From positions 141,834 to 205,833 of the forward strand of contig JAKSZP010000102.1 in NCBI GenBank assembly GCA_022478985.1: DNA of 64,000 nucleotides. The letters are read 5' to 3'. Below are positions 36,306-48,300 of this stretch, piece after piece (positions within the stretch are counted from its first letter, which is position 1; each line of letters opens with the position of its first letter). Below the pieces are notes generated by a model. It was not told the DNA's origin and ran no database searches. It worked only from the letters and a program-made list of their open reading frames with translations. Made by a program: the position numbers and the translations under genes. The stretch is from Massospora cicadina (lineage: Eukaryota; Entomophthoromycota; Entomophthoromycetes; Entomophthorales; Entomophthoraceae).

Positions 36306-37280
36306 GCAACCTCATGCCAGGTGCCCAGGGTGACTGCATTCAAAACAATTTACTCCATAGGGCTTGTGTTCTTGATTAACGTAAATTGGCTTACGTGGAG
36401 AGTTGGAATTAAGGTGATCATTTTAAACAGGGCCAGGCCAATAGTATGACTGCTGACTTTCAGCGTAATTAGACCCAGGTCAGTAGTTGCCTATTGATGA
36501 TAAGCAGGTATGGAGCGGACGTTGAACTGCTGGGGGTAACTCGGTGGAATCTGAACTGGACAGGTGAATTTCCCCAAATAAGATGGTCCAGAAACGGTGG
36601 TGGAAGGGTTCCACTCGGCATTAGGTAGATGGAAGGTTACAGCTAGATGGCACAAATCAGAACATTTTTGAGCAGGGGTACATCATCATCCAACATTGGG
36701 GTCATGAAGTTGTACAGCTTGCAGTATGGCTTCATTTCAGAGGTCCTTGTAATGAACGTGTTGGCTTGAGATAAAATTTTTGCCACAATTGACATGTGGG
36801 CTTCCATCATAAATCAATTAGCAAACGTGGTGAGGGTATCATTACGCTGAAACCCATTAACCAAGAACTCAGCCTTCCACTGTGACATCTTCACAGTACC
36901 CAAACAGCCACATCACAGTACCCTTTACTTCTTTGTATGTAACGAAACTGTTTGAAAATTAACAGGTTACTTCATCAGTACTTTCAAGATCCAAGATGGA
37001 TATTAACTGTTTCACTTTCTGCTGGTCCAAGGCTTCTTCTGTTGCAAACTCAAATCACTTAAAGAACTCGGGATTATTTCCATTATAAAATGAAAAAAGG
37101 CAGCTTATCACTGCAAACCTCATAAAGAAGCTCATGCTGCCTTTTGAGCACAACGTCAAAGGCAAGTTTGAGTTCTGCATACTTTACTGGTGTAGCATGT
37201 CATGAGGATCCCCCATCAATGCAATCCTGATGCACCATGGCCAGCGGATGGAGAATTATTTCTGTGTAATTGATCAATGG
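36306..37280 (-). pseudogene. gag: GYP-3 gag (degenerate)
   Basis: The region between the primer site and the protease. It is identified by a nucleocapsid knuckle at 36306-36347 that reads CFECSHPGHLA, then TGA, then GC on the minus strand. This is CX2CX4HX4C with an in-frame TGA, probably a decayed CGA. Upstream the frame is heavily interrupted and no capsid motif is secure. Confidence 0.7.
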
Positions 37281-37300
37281 GCACCTGTAGTGAGCACTAC
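37279..37300 (-). other. GYP-3 primer-binding site
   Basis: On the minus strand, the first bases after the 5' LTR are GTAGTGCTCACTACAGGTGC. They share TGCTCACTAC with GYP-1, with the expected TGG damaged to TAG. Confidence 0.6.
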
Positions 37301-37885
37301 TGTTATAATTTCAGCATTATATCAGAGATACGCTGAGGGTTTTCTAACAGGGTTATGCCCATTGAGCTATAAGACTGATTTTATTAAGATAGTAATCTAT
37401 GAAACAATGGAATAAACTTTTAATAAATATGGAGCAATTGCCCCAATGATACTTTTTTATTTAATTAATATTTTCAGTAGTTCTTCGCTGGTCCGCTCCC
37501 TCTATTCTACTGACAACTTCCCCCTCTCAATCTTCTCATATCGCTGATATCTCAGCAACCTCAGTTGATACTGACCCTTTTCTTATGCTATATGTTCCGC
37601 CAATTTTTTATTAGTTCCAGAAGAGTTCACCATTTATTAAATTCATGATCGCCTTAGTTTGAGGCAATCCACGGAAATTAATCACATGTTGACTTCTCAT
37701 TATTTGTCATTTGTCAACATCACCTTATCACATGATTTGGAGGCAATTCTATCTCCTTTACAACCAAATAACGCCTCATCCTAAGGCGCTCAAATAATTA
37801 TAAATTATAATCAGGATTGGCGGATTCTACCCAATCCACTGCAACAACATAAAGCTTAACATCCAGTCATATCAAAAATGTGACA
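37301..37885 (-). repeat. GYP-3 5' LTR
   Basis: 585 bp, the same length as the 3' LTR. On the minus strand it begins TGTCACATTTTTGATATG and ends ATTATAACA. Both flanking bases and the TSD CCATG support the boundaries. Confidence 0.93.
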
Positions 37886-37890
37886 CCATG

Positions 37891-39303
37891 GCTGCCATGT
37901 TGCTTGCTGGGCATCAATTGGCGCAATCTGATGGCGCCAATCATAGGAAAATTAAAGCAATCAAGAAACTGGGACGTTTTCAACTGTTACATGAGGATTT
38001 TTTAGAAGCATTCCTTGCACATTATTAATCTTACATAGAAGTCACTATGACCATCATTAGTTTAGAAAATCCTTAGGTGTTGAACTCATTGATACATGTA
38101 TATCTGGGTGTTGTTATGCTACGTACACAATGAAGGAAATTTTTAGTATAGGATGAAACTACAAAGTACACATGTAAAAATTTTCTAAGCCTTTTTGCAT
38201 CAATTTTATAAAGTACCTGTATTGTGCACATATGTCATGAACCATAACATAATCTCTGGTGTAAATCACTGGAATAAGGATGAAGAATCTGAGTCTGAGG
38301 CATTGATTTGGCTACCCTGCCTAATTTGAAACACATTATATCAACTCTGGGTAAGGTCCAAGAATTCTCAGATTGGTATAAAGGGGTTGGTTATAATTTT
38401 AGATATGTTACATCAATGTGTTGAGAGTAATATTTTATACTATAGATGGTAATTGGTCATTGAATTTAATTTTCAGACAGGGATATGATCATAATACCAG
38501 ATATATTATCAAGATTGAAAATATTTACCTTCAGTCTAAAACTCAAGTTTGGGCATACTTGAGCTACTGCAATACCATCAATAGTAGTTTGGATCTATTA
38601 GATGAATTTAGCTAATACCACAACAGGAAATCTATTGCTCATCCCTCAATTCCATTATAAGCGTGTTCTTAAGATCAACTTAATTATTGGTCAACTTTAC
38701 TTTAAATATATTACTATTAAATTTAATATATGATGGCTTTTTACATTTGTACTAGCTTCATCCTCCTCAAATATTTATCTAACAGCCTGAGTCGTTATAT
38801 CATTCTATCTAAATTAAATTCTGATCTGACTCCATTGTGAATAGAGTCTAAGTATTTTTAGTTGAAGCTCTTCAAGGTCTAAGTGCAACTATTATCTTAA
38901 AATGAATTCCACCTTAGATCCTAGCAATGTTGTCTTCTTCCTGGGCATCTGATAATCTTTGACACATTGTTTATATTGTATCCCAGTCATCAAGTTGTTT
39001 TCACTGTCTGAAATGTCTTATTCTCTATGTTTCTAGTAGATTCTCTGGTAATCTGGGATTAACCCGCATTATTTCTTTGAGAATATAGAGTTACAGACAT
39101 TCTTCTTACAACATGGTTGATTAAGCCATGAGGCGCAATATTAGGTTTATTCCATGTTTACATATTTAAAAGTACAAGATTTACCAAAAAAATCATTTTC
39201 AAGTATCAAAAACTGCCTTAAATGTGAGTTGATTGTAAAGTAAACCTTATTTTATACTCAATTTTGGATTTGAGGGACTACACGGTTTACATAAGATTGT
39301 TTT
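37891..39303. other. AT-rich unique DNA
   Basis: About 1.4 kb without an ORF that looks coding. A small inverted repeat, ATTGGCGC...GCGCCAAT, lies near 37915-37941. Nothing else recognised. Confidence 0.5.
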
Positions 39304-39629
39304 TGAACTCCACTATTATTCTTTTATTTAACCAAGGCAAGCCAACCAGGGGACAGGCATTACTGAAAGAAAGAAAGAAATGACATGAAACCTGAACAGG
39401 CTCAACTCCATTGAAGAAAGTTTTTCCACCTCCTGATTGGGACTCAAATTTTTCTGGTTACGTCATGGGTAAGGTTTTCGTGTTATTAGACCTACTAACC
39501 GCCAATAGCTTCCTTTGGCTGGCACCCTGATTGATGTGCAAAGGGCGGGAATCAAACCCGCAACCTTCAGGTTGGTAGCCGTACGCCCTTACTGACTTGC
39601 CTTCCACCCCCTGAACTCCACTATTATTC
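39304..39629 (-). mobile_element. tRNA-derived SINE with 18-bp target-site duplication
   Basis: An 18-bp direct repeat, TGAACTCCACTATTATTC, flanks the unit perfectly at 39304-39321 and 39612-39629. The ~290-bp body is on the minus strand. Its head has an A-box-like GGCAAGTCAGTAAGG (39587-39601) and a B-box-like GGTTTGATTCC (39548-39558) in a tRNA-like context. The body is unrelated to tRNA. The tail is short, ending GGTTAAATAAAAG. A (GAAA)n run lies near 39369-39380. Long variable TSDs are the mark of LINE-mediated insertion. The SINE family is not identified. Confidence 0.85.
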
Positions 39630-42600
39630 ACTACAACCTTCTGCTCATATTATGGAATAAAATTTTAATTTTTTCTGCCATCTATACTTTAGCCTTTTGC
39701 TATAAGATATACAATTCTTAGTTTTTAAATCAAAACCCAGTAACTTACCAACATACTATAGCATAAATAAAAATTATGTAATGATTTATAATTTGCATTG
39801 CATATGTCAAATTTCCCATCCGCCCTGTACATAGAAAGATTAAATAAAGGTTTTTGCCTCTGTGCTAAATATAAGTGGGCAACTAGTGTTTTATGATAAA
39901 TTTAGGCAGTAATTAGCTTTTAGTGGAATAGAAGGTTTATAGCTCACTATCTGTAGTTTATCTTTACATGGCATGATAATAATATACACTATCTACTTAC
40001 TTCACTTTGTACTATATAGGAGCTAATTAATATGAGTTCTTATTGGATACAAAAGAAATATTTAAATTTCTAAATTATTTTTATATGACACTTTCTGGCA
40101 TAAATAAACACTTTTAGCAATAGTCACCAGTATGGCTTCAATATAACTTCCACAATATATTGCTGATAGCATATTATGTAACTAGATACTAAATCTTTAA
40201 TATCATGTTTACTAAACGCAAAGGGTTCCATATGTTATTCTATATATGCACTATAGTCTATACACAAAAGAAGGTAGACTAAAATACCATAATTAATTTG
40301 GCATATAAAGAGCAGACAACATAGTAGTGATTGTATTGATTTACTATAAATGATGTAGCACAACATACTTCTTGGACAAATTGTACTATCTTTCAAGATA
40401 ATCAGACATATGGCATACTGTTTTATATTCTTAAATCACATTAATTATTATACTCCTTGATTTAAAAATCATTCTAAATTATGGCTTGTTTGACTAAAAA
40501 TATGATTGAATCTACATCATCATTTGAACTATTTATTATGCTTATTCCATAAAAAACTGTAATAACTATATTTACAGAGAGAATCCTTAAAATAGAAGTA
40601 TCATGCTAAAAAGAGGAGGAGAGTAAGATTAAAATGGAGTACAGAACCTAAATATTAAAGCTAAACTAAACAACTTAGATATTAGTAGATAAATAAATCC
40701 TTCTCTACTTTGGTGCATAGCTAGATTAAGGACATGTGATGTATCTACTTTACTTTTCTAACTTCTCATCCTGCAGTTTATATTTTAAAAATATAAACCT
40801 TGTCTTGGAGGGGTTTAATGAAAATATCATAAAATCAGAAGAGACAGTTGTTACAAATTTTCTATTAACAAAATGGGTTACCAAACCCTCACATAAACTT
40901 ATAACCACACAATGCATAAAAACATGAAATTATGCTCTATATCTTTTTATCAAGAAAGAGGCAGAGGGTATATCAGGATATTAAATCATATAAAGTTCTT
41001 TCATATATTAAATTTATTATCTTTCTTTTAGCATTGCCAAAAATTGAGTACTTTTTACAAATATACTAATAATAAATTAAGTGCTTATTTTTTATGGTTT
41101 GGCCAAAGACTTTAATACATGTTATATATACATATAATCTAAGCTAGAAGATTGGTATATAGGTTGCTTTTATGGTATGCAAAACTTTGGATTAGAAAAA
41201 TCTTTTATAACCCTATGGCTAATATTAGGCTAGGGTGAGCCAAGAAAAAAACTTCGCTGTAGGCGCAGGTGTTTGAAGTCCCCCAACAATACTCCTGACT
41301 GCCAGGCTACGTCCTACCTTTAGAGATTAACTCATGGGAGGGTGGAAAGGAGTTTTGGGTTTCCTGCGGTGGTGAAGATGAATAGAGTTGGATTCAACAT
41401 TCACCAAGCTACTGCCCTTTACAAGTTGAACATATAATTCCACCATAGTATTTTTCTTTATTAACACTAACTGTTTAATTTAAATATTTATATATAATAA
41501 AAAATAATTCTGGAATAGATTTTTAAATGAGAAATAGATAAAATAACCCAACACCCTGCCATTAGCAGGGTGTTGGGTCTATTGTAGTGCTAGGGAGGAG
41601 AAGGTAATAGGCCAGATTTTGGCAATAGGGAACAAATGCCAATTTCAGGTACTGTAATCAACAGTTTTAAAACACAATTTTCAACCCAACAGTGTTGTGA
41701 ATCACTGCCTCAGTTTGATTTCCAATAGTAACAATATTGGCTGAAGTTCCTGCGCTATTCTCAGGATGCTTTTGGTAAGCTTTAAAATGTCCAAATTTAT
41801 TTCGATGACTTTAGAATTTGGTGTCAGGTTCAGTTCATGTTTTGATCTTTTCACTTTGACTTTTTGCCCAAATTTGACTTACTAGAAAAATTTACATTCA
41901 GATTGACTACTGATTGAGCCACCAGTTGGGGATGGGCACTACCAAATGTATTGTTGATCTATTTAAAGATTTCTGAATTCACAAAGTTTTCTGAATTTTT
42001 CCAGATGCGCTCTGCAGATTTGGGAACTAGGGTGAGCTTGTAAGTAATGTGGGGGAAGGAGCCTTGGAAGCAGGGAGGTAAAGCAGCTACCCAACTTTTA
42101 TCCAGGGTGTGCCCTAGATTATAAATCTTGGTAAGGGGTAAGGCCTTGTGGTTTAGCTTTTTTAGTATTGAAAAGGTGCATGACCCTGTCAAGCTTGATA
42201 GTCTGAGCCAAAGGGCTTTACAGAAAGGTCTTTTAGTCTTAAAGGACTAAAGCAATTATAAAACATTTAAAGCAACTTTGGTTTTTTTCTCTATCAACAA
42301 AATTTTTTAAAAAGTACCTTAGTTATCTAAGTCTTTGTAACTAGTATTTGGGTTATCTGGAAGTGCTGTCTAGCCACAAATATATAGGTAGCCCAACACC
42401 ATATAGCTTTTTAATACTTTGCTTTCACTTGTCATGATTCCTAATGCTGAGTTATAAGTTTATCCATCTCAGCAATAATGCAATCCAATTTCCCATTTAG
42501 AAATATTGGATAGATCTATTTATTTATGTTCAATATAAATCTAGTTTAGGTATTGCCAGTCATCAATATTGGGATTGATTAGGCTTCTCCTCCTATACTA

Positions 42601-43724
42601 TTTTTGATAAATTTACTTGAGGTTTACCTTATAATTCCAGGGCAGCATCATCCAAAGTCCAGTTTGGTCTTCTATCCTGCTGTTTCCGCATCACTTCTCC
42701 ACAAAGTAATTAAATTCTGCTGACATAAATTTAGTTTATTTTATTTCAAATCTGCAATAACATAAGTTCATCTATGAGTGCCAGTTTTAATAAAGTGACC
42801 CCTCAAAGTCATTGTTAATTCTTATGGTACATAAGCAACTTCATATGTCCCAAAAGAAAAGGATGGCTTAGCCATTATACCTCAGCCAAGTGAGTCATCA
42901 GTGAGTAGGCCATGGAACGCCTAAGATTACAACCCATGTTAAAAGAGGGAATATTTTCATTAAATTGGAGATCTTGCCAGATTGCTGTTTAATAGAGGAA
43001 ACTCTCATCAGTGTGTGGTTTTTTTAACTGACATAGCATTGTAAACTTGGGTTTAACAAAGCATTAAGGTTCTATAGTATTAACTGAATCATATGATAAT
43101 CATCTGTTGATAAATAGATGCTTGTTTTAATATTTATTAATAGATCCTTTAGTATCCTCAAGAAAAACCTACACAAGTATTCTAATATGCAAACAATTTA
43201 AGTTAAAGTACATACAATCTTAAACTTATGATAGCTTATCTATATCACATTTCCAGAAATTATTCATAACATATTCATGTACTTACATACATAGTGGTAA
43301 AGCCTAAAAATTGGGTGTACCTGCTATAATTTATAAGAAGGTACATCTTTGTAATATATTTTCACAATTTCTAGTAATACTAAAAATTAATCAATATATT
43401 TCAATAATATACTTTACACTCCCTTACAATAATTGGTCATAACTTTTTCTAGCTTGATAATCTTAAAGTATAAATACTGCTAAATGTCAAAGGTCTCAAA
43501 AACATTTTAAACCGCAAAATAAAAAACTTGTTTCATACCTTAAAGATGAAAATATTTGGCGTCAGATGCTATCTTAGACTAGAATATTGTATGTAGCAAA
43601 TGTAAATATATAAGCTGCTTGACTAGTTAATTACTTTTATAGTCTTTTCTTTAAAACTAGAAAATGTATTACTAGGTTACAAAGAGAGAAATATGTTACG
43701 TATCTGGCCTATTACTTTAATTAC
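39630..43724. other. AT-rich unique DNA between the SINE and GYP-4
   Basis: About 4.1 kb, strongly AT-rich. The open frames (40736-40927 plus, 41959-42192 minus) are short and show no family motif. The perfect hairpin at 41546-41578 is listed separately. A stretch at 41230-41450 with GGTGTTTGAAGTCCC may be a very old tRNA-derived SINE, but is not convincing. I see no gene. Confidence 0.5.
41546..41578. repeat. Perfect 14-bp hairpin
   Basis: ACCCAACACCCTGC and its exact reverse complement GCAGGGTGTTGGGT flank a 5-base loop, CATTA. It is GC-rich within very AT-rich DNA. No adjacent gene or element end explains it. Confidence 0.8.
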
Positions 43725-44375
43725 TGTTGAAAAGTGGTCACAGCACAGTCTTGCAAGGGTTTATTCCTTAATTAATACAACTTTCCTGTATGAAGACAGG
43801 GAACATGATTATGAGCTGATAAGGGATATATAACAATGGATCTTTGTTCACTATATTATTTAGAAGCTTCCATCCTACAATAACTAAAACCATTTACTAG
43901 CAAAATCTAGTACAACCAATAACAAGATACTTTATTATAGAAATAATATCAGAATATATAGTATTCTAGCACCCTAGTGCCCTCATACTATAATCAGTAT
44001 CAGCTGCCAGAGAAAAGCTTTTTATTCATTAACCTGCAGCTTTGCCATGCTATTGGTTGGAACTTTTTTCAACTCAATTTCCAGGTTAGTAAATTCTGCC
44101 CTCGATCTAGTAAGCTAAAATAAACTATTAGGGACTATCCCCAATAAATTTTTGGGATATCTAGTCATCAAATTAATAATAAATGTATTTTGGAGCTCCC
44201 TCCTCAAGAGCTGAAAGTTATCAACATAGTTCCAATTATTGAATGCTACATCAGAGCATTATCTTCAAAAGCCTACAAGTAATTGACACTTAATAAATAT
44301 ATGGTGAATCATTCCTGACTAATTCACTATTATTGGATTATATTAAAAGAGTATAATCTGGTTAAATTCTCAACA
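43725..44375 (-). repeat. GYP-4 3' LTR (left edge tentative)
   Basis: On the minus strand it begins TGTTGAGAATTTAACCAG directly after the purine tract. The end is placed at the TGTTGAAAAG of the plus strand at 43725, giving TG...CA ends and 651 bp. The second LTR is outside the window, so the left edge is unproven. Confidence 0.5.
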
Positions 44376-44685
44376 CTTCTCCCCACTTAACCAAAATTAT
44401 ATTCTTCCAACATGTCTGTCAACGCAAATACCTTTGCCAAACCCCTGCAGCCTTGGGGTGGCGGAAACCCAATGCTGGAAATCATTTCTGAAACATAAAA
44501 ACAATTTGGAAATACTAGCAGCATGAGGAGCTGTAAAAACGTTAACAGAACATCAAAAGGAAGTGATTGGCGATCGTTGCTGAGGAATTAATGTCATCAG
44601 GCTATTCCATTTACATTGAGCAACTATATATATATTAGTAGAATTAGATATATAAAAATAAACATGATCCTGATCCTATGGTTAG

Positions 44686-45452
44686 TTATTGGCATTCTAA
44701 TAAGAACTTAGCATGCACCTGATTCACTATATGGCCATTATAAAGATCCTTTTTTGTTTAGATATCTAAAGCTGACTTATTGATGACTTGGAAGGGTTTT
44801 TTTATAACTGGTATAAATTATTTTGGCGTCCAAAACCATAGGTATCACAATAATTAACCCAATAACCAATTACAAAAGTTGTAATAGCTGGCCGTTTATC
44901 ATCCTCATATTCTTTTGACATAAGCTTCTGCTTTAAAGTATTATCATAGGCGGAGGATTGTTAAATGGTCAGGACTTTTTCAAGTACTCCAAGTATTTGA
45001 GATGTGTCATTGCTAGAGTTGGTTCAATCACAGAATATAAAATTGTGGCCAACTCAGCCCATCACCAGTAGAGCAATATAAAAGGGAATTCCTATTAATA
45101 AATGTTAGCTTAAATTATAGGCAAAAGTCATCACTGACAAATATTTTACCCAGCTGGACGGTTTCTAAGTAACAACCTTCTTTAGAGTAGAGGCCAGAGT
45201 ATCAAGTACTCATTCAACCAACCCATTAGTCTCTGGATGGTAGAACGTTGTCAGTACTCCCTTGTTTTCCAATAACTCACTTAATTTTAGAATTATATTT
45301 GTATTGAAGCTGCTTCTATTATCTGTTAAAGTAACCTGTGGGCAGTCATTCTGATAAACTGCTCCATTATTAACTTAACATTACTGCTGGCATGATTTTT
45401 TGTATAGCACCTATTTCCAACCAACGATTTAGATGGTCAATTGCTAAGATGA
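44686..45452 (-). pseudogene. pol: GYP-4 pol, integrase C-terminal half
   Basis: Minus-strand frames give LAIDHLNRWLEIGAIQK just inside 45452, then VTLTDNRSSFNTNI and FYHPETNGLVE, i.e. the D, D and E positions of the integrase core. Further on are ASTLKKVV, SSWVKYLSVMTFAYNL and DTYGFGRQNNLYQL. It ends NQVHAKFLLECQ with TAA at 44686-44688, matching NQVHTKFL at the end of GYP-3 pol. Interrupted by stops. The N-terminal part of the same gene lies at 62829-64000. Confidence 0.85.
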
Positions 45453-46598
45453 TGTTGGGATTTTTGCCCATATTCCCAGCCTGCTAGATTACCTGGTTTC
45501 ACTTGGGGAAAATTCCATAAGGTGAAGTGAATCAGAAATCGGTTGGCTCAAGTTTTGGAGGAACTAAGTTTGGGGAATTTTGGGATATTCGCCTGGTTGT
45601 ATCCATTGGGGATTGATCTGTATGAATATTTAAGATCTCATTGGACAGAGTTGCCAACAAAATAGGGGCATCTGATAGTGATTACCTATCAGGCGTACCA
45701 ATTGGGATTGGTCAGGTTTCATCACCAACTGATTGCTATAAATAGTAAGTTGCAAGGCGAGTGATGCTGCCTTCAACTAGTGAATTGATCAGTTGGTTCA
45801 TGACCTGCCTTAATGGGTAATAAGTCCCATTACCTAAGCAGGTCACTAGCCAAATATAGTTGGTTCACTTGGATCAAAAGGAAAATGTTAGGAACACGTT
45901 TTCAGACTCTTTTCCATTCGAGGTCTCAAGGATGTCCAATGACAGAATCCTAGCCAGGATGTGGAAGACCATTGCTGCCAAGACGAGGATGGGTGATTCA
46001 ACAGCAACGGCTGCCATTTCATCAAAGAGGTGTCAACTGAGGGTTAGACAGCTGAATTCCCCACTATATATATTCCTTAGGATTTACTATAATAATTAAA
46101 CCAGTATTTTACAGTTCTTTACAGAGTTTAGAGTTTTCAGTAATATTATCATTTCAGTGTATAGTTAAACTATCAGCTTCTATTGTGTTGTTCTATCTCA
46201 AGGATATTATTGCATAGGGCAATAATTGGAAGACTCTCATAGAGAAGAGAAAGATCTGAGTGGGGATATAGAGAAGAAGGAACTACAATCAGGGATAGCT
46301 GCCAACTGTGTGTTGGGCTGAAAGAGATTGTTACTGGGGTATCTTAGCAAAGATTGGGTGGACAAGAGCATAGGGAACTAATCCTTACAAGTATGACTTC
46401 ACGAGTAAATAATTGGGAGTACTGACCAAGCGTTGGGCCATAATATAATTCATAATCAACTACAGATAATAGTCTCCATACTATTATAGATAAATAAATA
46501 CATTCTATATAACACGACAGTGCATGAGGAAATCAAACCTGTGCAGTAAAAAGGTTACTGAGTTGCTTACCAATAACAACCAAGAGTAAATTTTTACA
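45453..46598 (+). repeat. GYP-1 copy C 5' LTR
   Basis: 1146 bp, TGTTGGGATTTTTGCCC to TTTTTACA. TATATATATT is at 46065-46074. Followed by the primer-binding site TTGGCGCTCACTAC (46601-46614). Confidence 0.94.
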
Positions 46599-46643
46599 AG
46601 TTGGCGCTCACTACAGGGGTAGTTGAGTGAAGAATCTATAATA

Positions 46644-47862
46644 ATGTCATATAAAGAAGAGCTACGCAAACTTTGAACTGAGATAGCCAAAGTAAACCAG
46701 AATGCCTTAAACTCAGCAGACCATCAGGAGTTTGCAGCCTTGGAAAAACGAGTTGCCAAGGTGGAGGAAGGAGTAGAGAATGTAGCCAGCTTCTGGAATG
46801 AGTTACTTGGAAAAGTGAACTCATTGAATAAGAAAGAAGGTGACCCCATTCAAGAGGTCAAATACCTGAAAATGGAGCAAGAAGCAGATAACGTTCATTT
46901 TAAGAAAATTCGGTGCAGATATTGAAACTAATCAAACAAGTGGTGGAACTTAAAGCTTTCAGATGTGTTTGTGAGCCCAATATGGCAAGCGATGCTGAAG
47001 AAAGAAGTCCTTGCACAATACTTGGGAAGTTGAATACCCCAAGGAACATGCTGCCCACTTTTAATGCCATTTCAGAGATGATGCCCAAAGTCACTCCACA
47101 AGTTAGTCAGGTAGCTGAACTGAGAGAATCGGCCAGAAATAACTTGGAGGAGTTTACGGCAAAGCTGAAATTACCATCATTTTAATGGGATAACGCCCCA
47201 GCGTTTTTCTGACTATTTGACATGACCATGAATGGCTATGGGGATCGTCAAAAGGCGTTGACGGTCATGAATTTCCTAGACACCAACTGTCAAAACTTAG
47301 TGTTACCTCACCTTGAGTGGGACATCTGGTCATATGCGGAGGCAAAGGCGGCCATCATGAAGTAGTTCAGGAGCCTGAAATGCATTTAAAATTGCAAGCA
47401 AGAATTTATGGGAATTTAGTTCCATAAAGATAAGTCTCTTGCTAGCTTCGCGGATCAGTTTTACCAGGAGTCACAGATACTGGCCGGAGCAAAAGTATTG
47501 GATGACTTTGATGCTAGAATCACTTTGCAAGCGGCCCTTTGGCCCTATTGCAATTTTATTGTATGATTTCTTCCATGTTCATGATAGAAATAACTACTCA
47601 CAAATAATAGATAATTTGAAGATTTTGGGAGTGGCATCAGATGCCCCAAATAGAAGCTTCAAGTACAATCTGGTACAAAATCTGAATCCTATAAAGGGAA
47701 ACAAAGGAGCTAAGGAGGCTACCAATAGAACTGTGCTGGGAAATAAGTCCAAAGAATTCAGATGGTTAAACAAGAAGGAGAAGGTCTGCTATCAGTGTGG
47801 CAGGAAAGGACATTTTGCCATACACTGTAAAAAGCTGAAGGATCATATTAACGTGGTTTAGG
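46644..47862 (+). pseudogene. gag: GYP-1 copy C gag (degenerate)
   Basis: Starts at the ATG at 46644 (MSYKEELRKL, then a TGA). The N-terminal charged, probably coiled-coil part at 46740-46920 is open (KRVAKVEEGVENVASFWNEL). The capsid-like part is in several frames up to about 47560. The C-terminal part at 47439-47861 ends with the CCHC knuckle CYQCGRKGHFAIHC at 47787-47828 and KKLKDHINVV, TAG. Longer than the equivalent frame in copy A, with fewer stops around the knuckle. Confidence 0.88.
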
Positions 47863-48300
47863 CCAATGAGACAGCAGCCATTAAGGATTCAGGAACAGGG
47901 CTCATGGCCTAGACAAGGAACAGTCTAGAGCTATGGAGAAACCTGTTCCTCCCGACATTATGAATGATAAAATCAATATCAGCGATCAGTTCATAGATGA
48001 CGAGCAGGATCAGCTGTATCAAGTGGTCAATATGGATATGAATGCCGTAACCAGAGCTGGGGTGAAAAGAATTGACCCTGAGATAAGCGGGGAAGTAGCC
48101 CAGTCATATTCCTGACAACTGGCGAACAAGATTTGAACTGCTGAGAATCCTGAAGAGTTATCTGATGTCCGTTTAGATGAGGCTGATCTGTCTATCCCCT
48201 CAGCGTGATTAAGGAATCATTTCCTGGTTTATTTTCGCACATTATTCACACACTAGATTTAGCTAATAACGCTGCCATTCACTCAGTAAATACTATATTA

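Larger units (their letters stand above)
31772..37885 (-). mobile_element. GYP-3, Ty3/Gypsy element
   Basis: 6114 bp in reverse orientation with two LTRs of exactly 585 bp and a perfect 5-bp target-site duplication, CCATG, at 31767-31771 and 37886-37890. Read on the minus strand, the order is 5' LTR (37885-37301), primer site, gag with CCHC, protease, RT, RNase H, integrase, purine tract and 3' LTR (32356-31772). It is related to GYP-1 and GYP-4 at the protein level, but lacks the 2-kb antisense region of GYP-1. All frames are broken. Confidence 0.94.
43725..45452 (-). mobile_element. GYP-4, 3' part (left of the GYP-1 copy C insertion)
   Basis: Reverse-orientation Ty3/Gypsy element: C-terminal integrase, a ~300-bp spacer, a purine tract (AAGTGGGGAGAAG, plus-strand 44376-44388) and a 3' LTR. 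It continues at 62829 on the far side of GYP-1 copy C. The left limit is tentative. Confidence 0.75.

Noticed and set aside
39540..39611. A possible functional tRNA gene on the minus strand
   Set aside because: The A and B boxes are recognisable, but the acceptor and anticodon parts do not fold into a normal cloverleaf, and the unit is the head of a SINE bounded by 18-bp TSDs.
41230..41450. A second, old tRNA-derived SINE
   Set aside because: A B-box-like GGTGTTTGAAGTCCC is present, but I found no A box at the right spacing and no flanking duplication.
41959..42192. 77-codon minus-strand ORF as a gene
   Set aside because: No recognisable motif, no neighbouring exon-like structure, and a length expected by chance in 4 kb of unique DNA.
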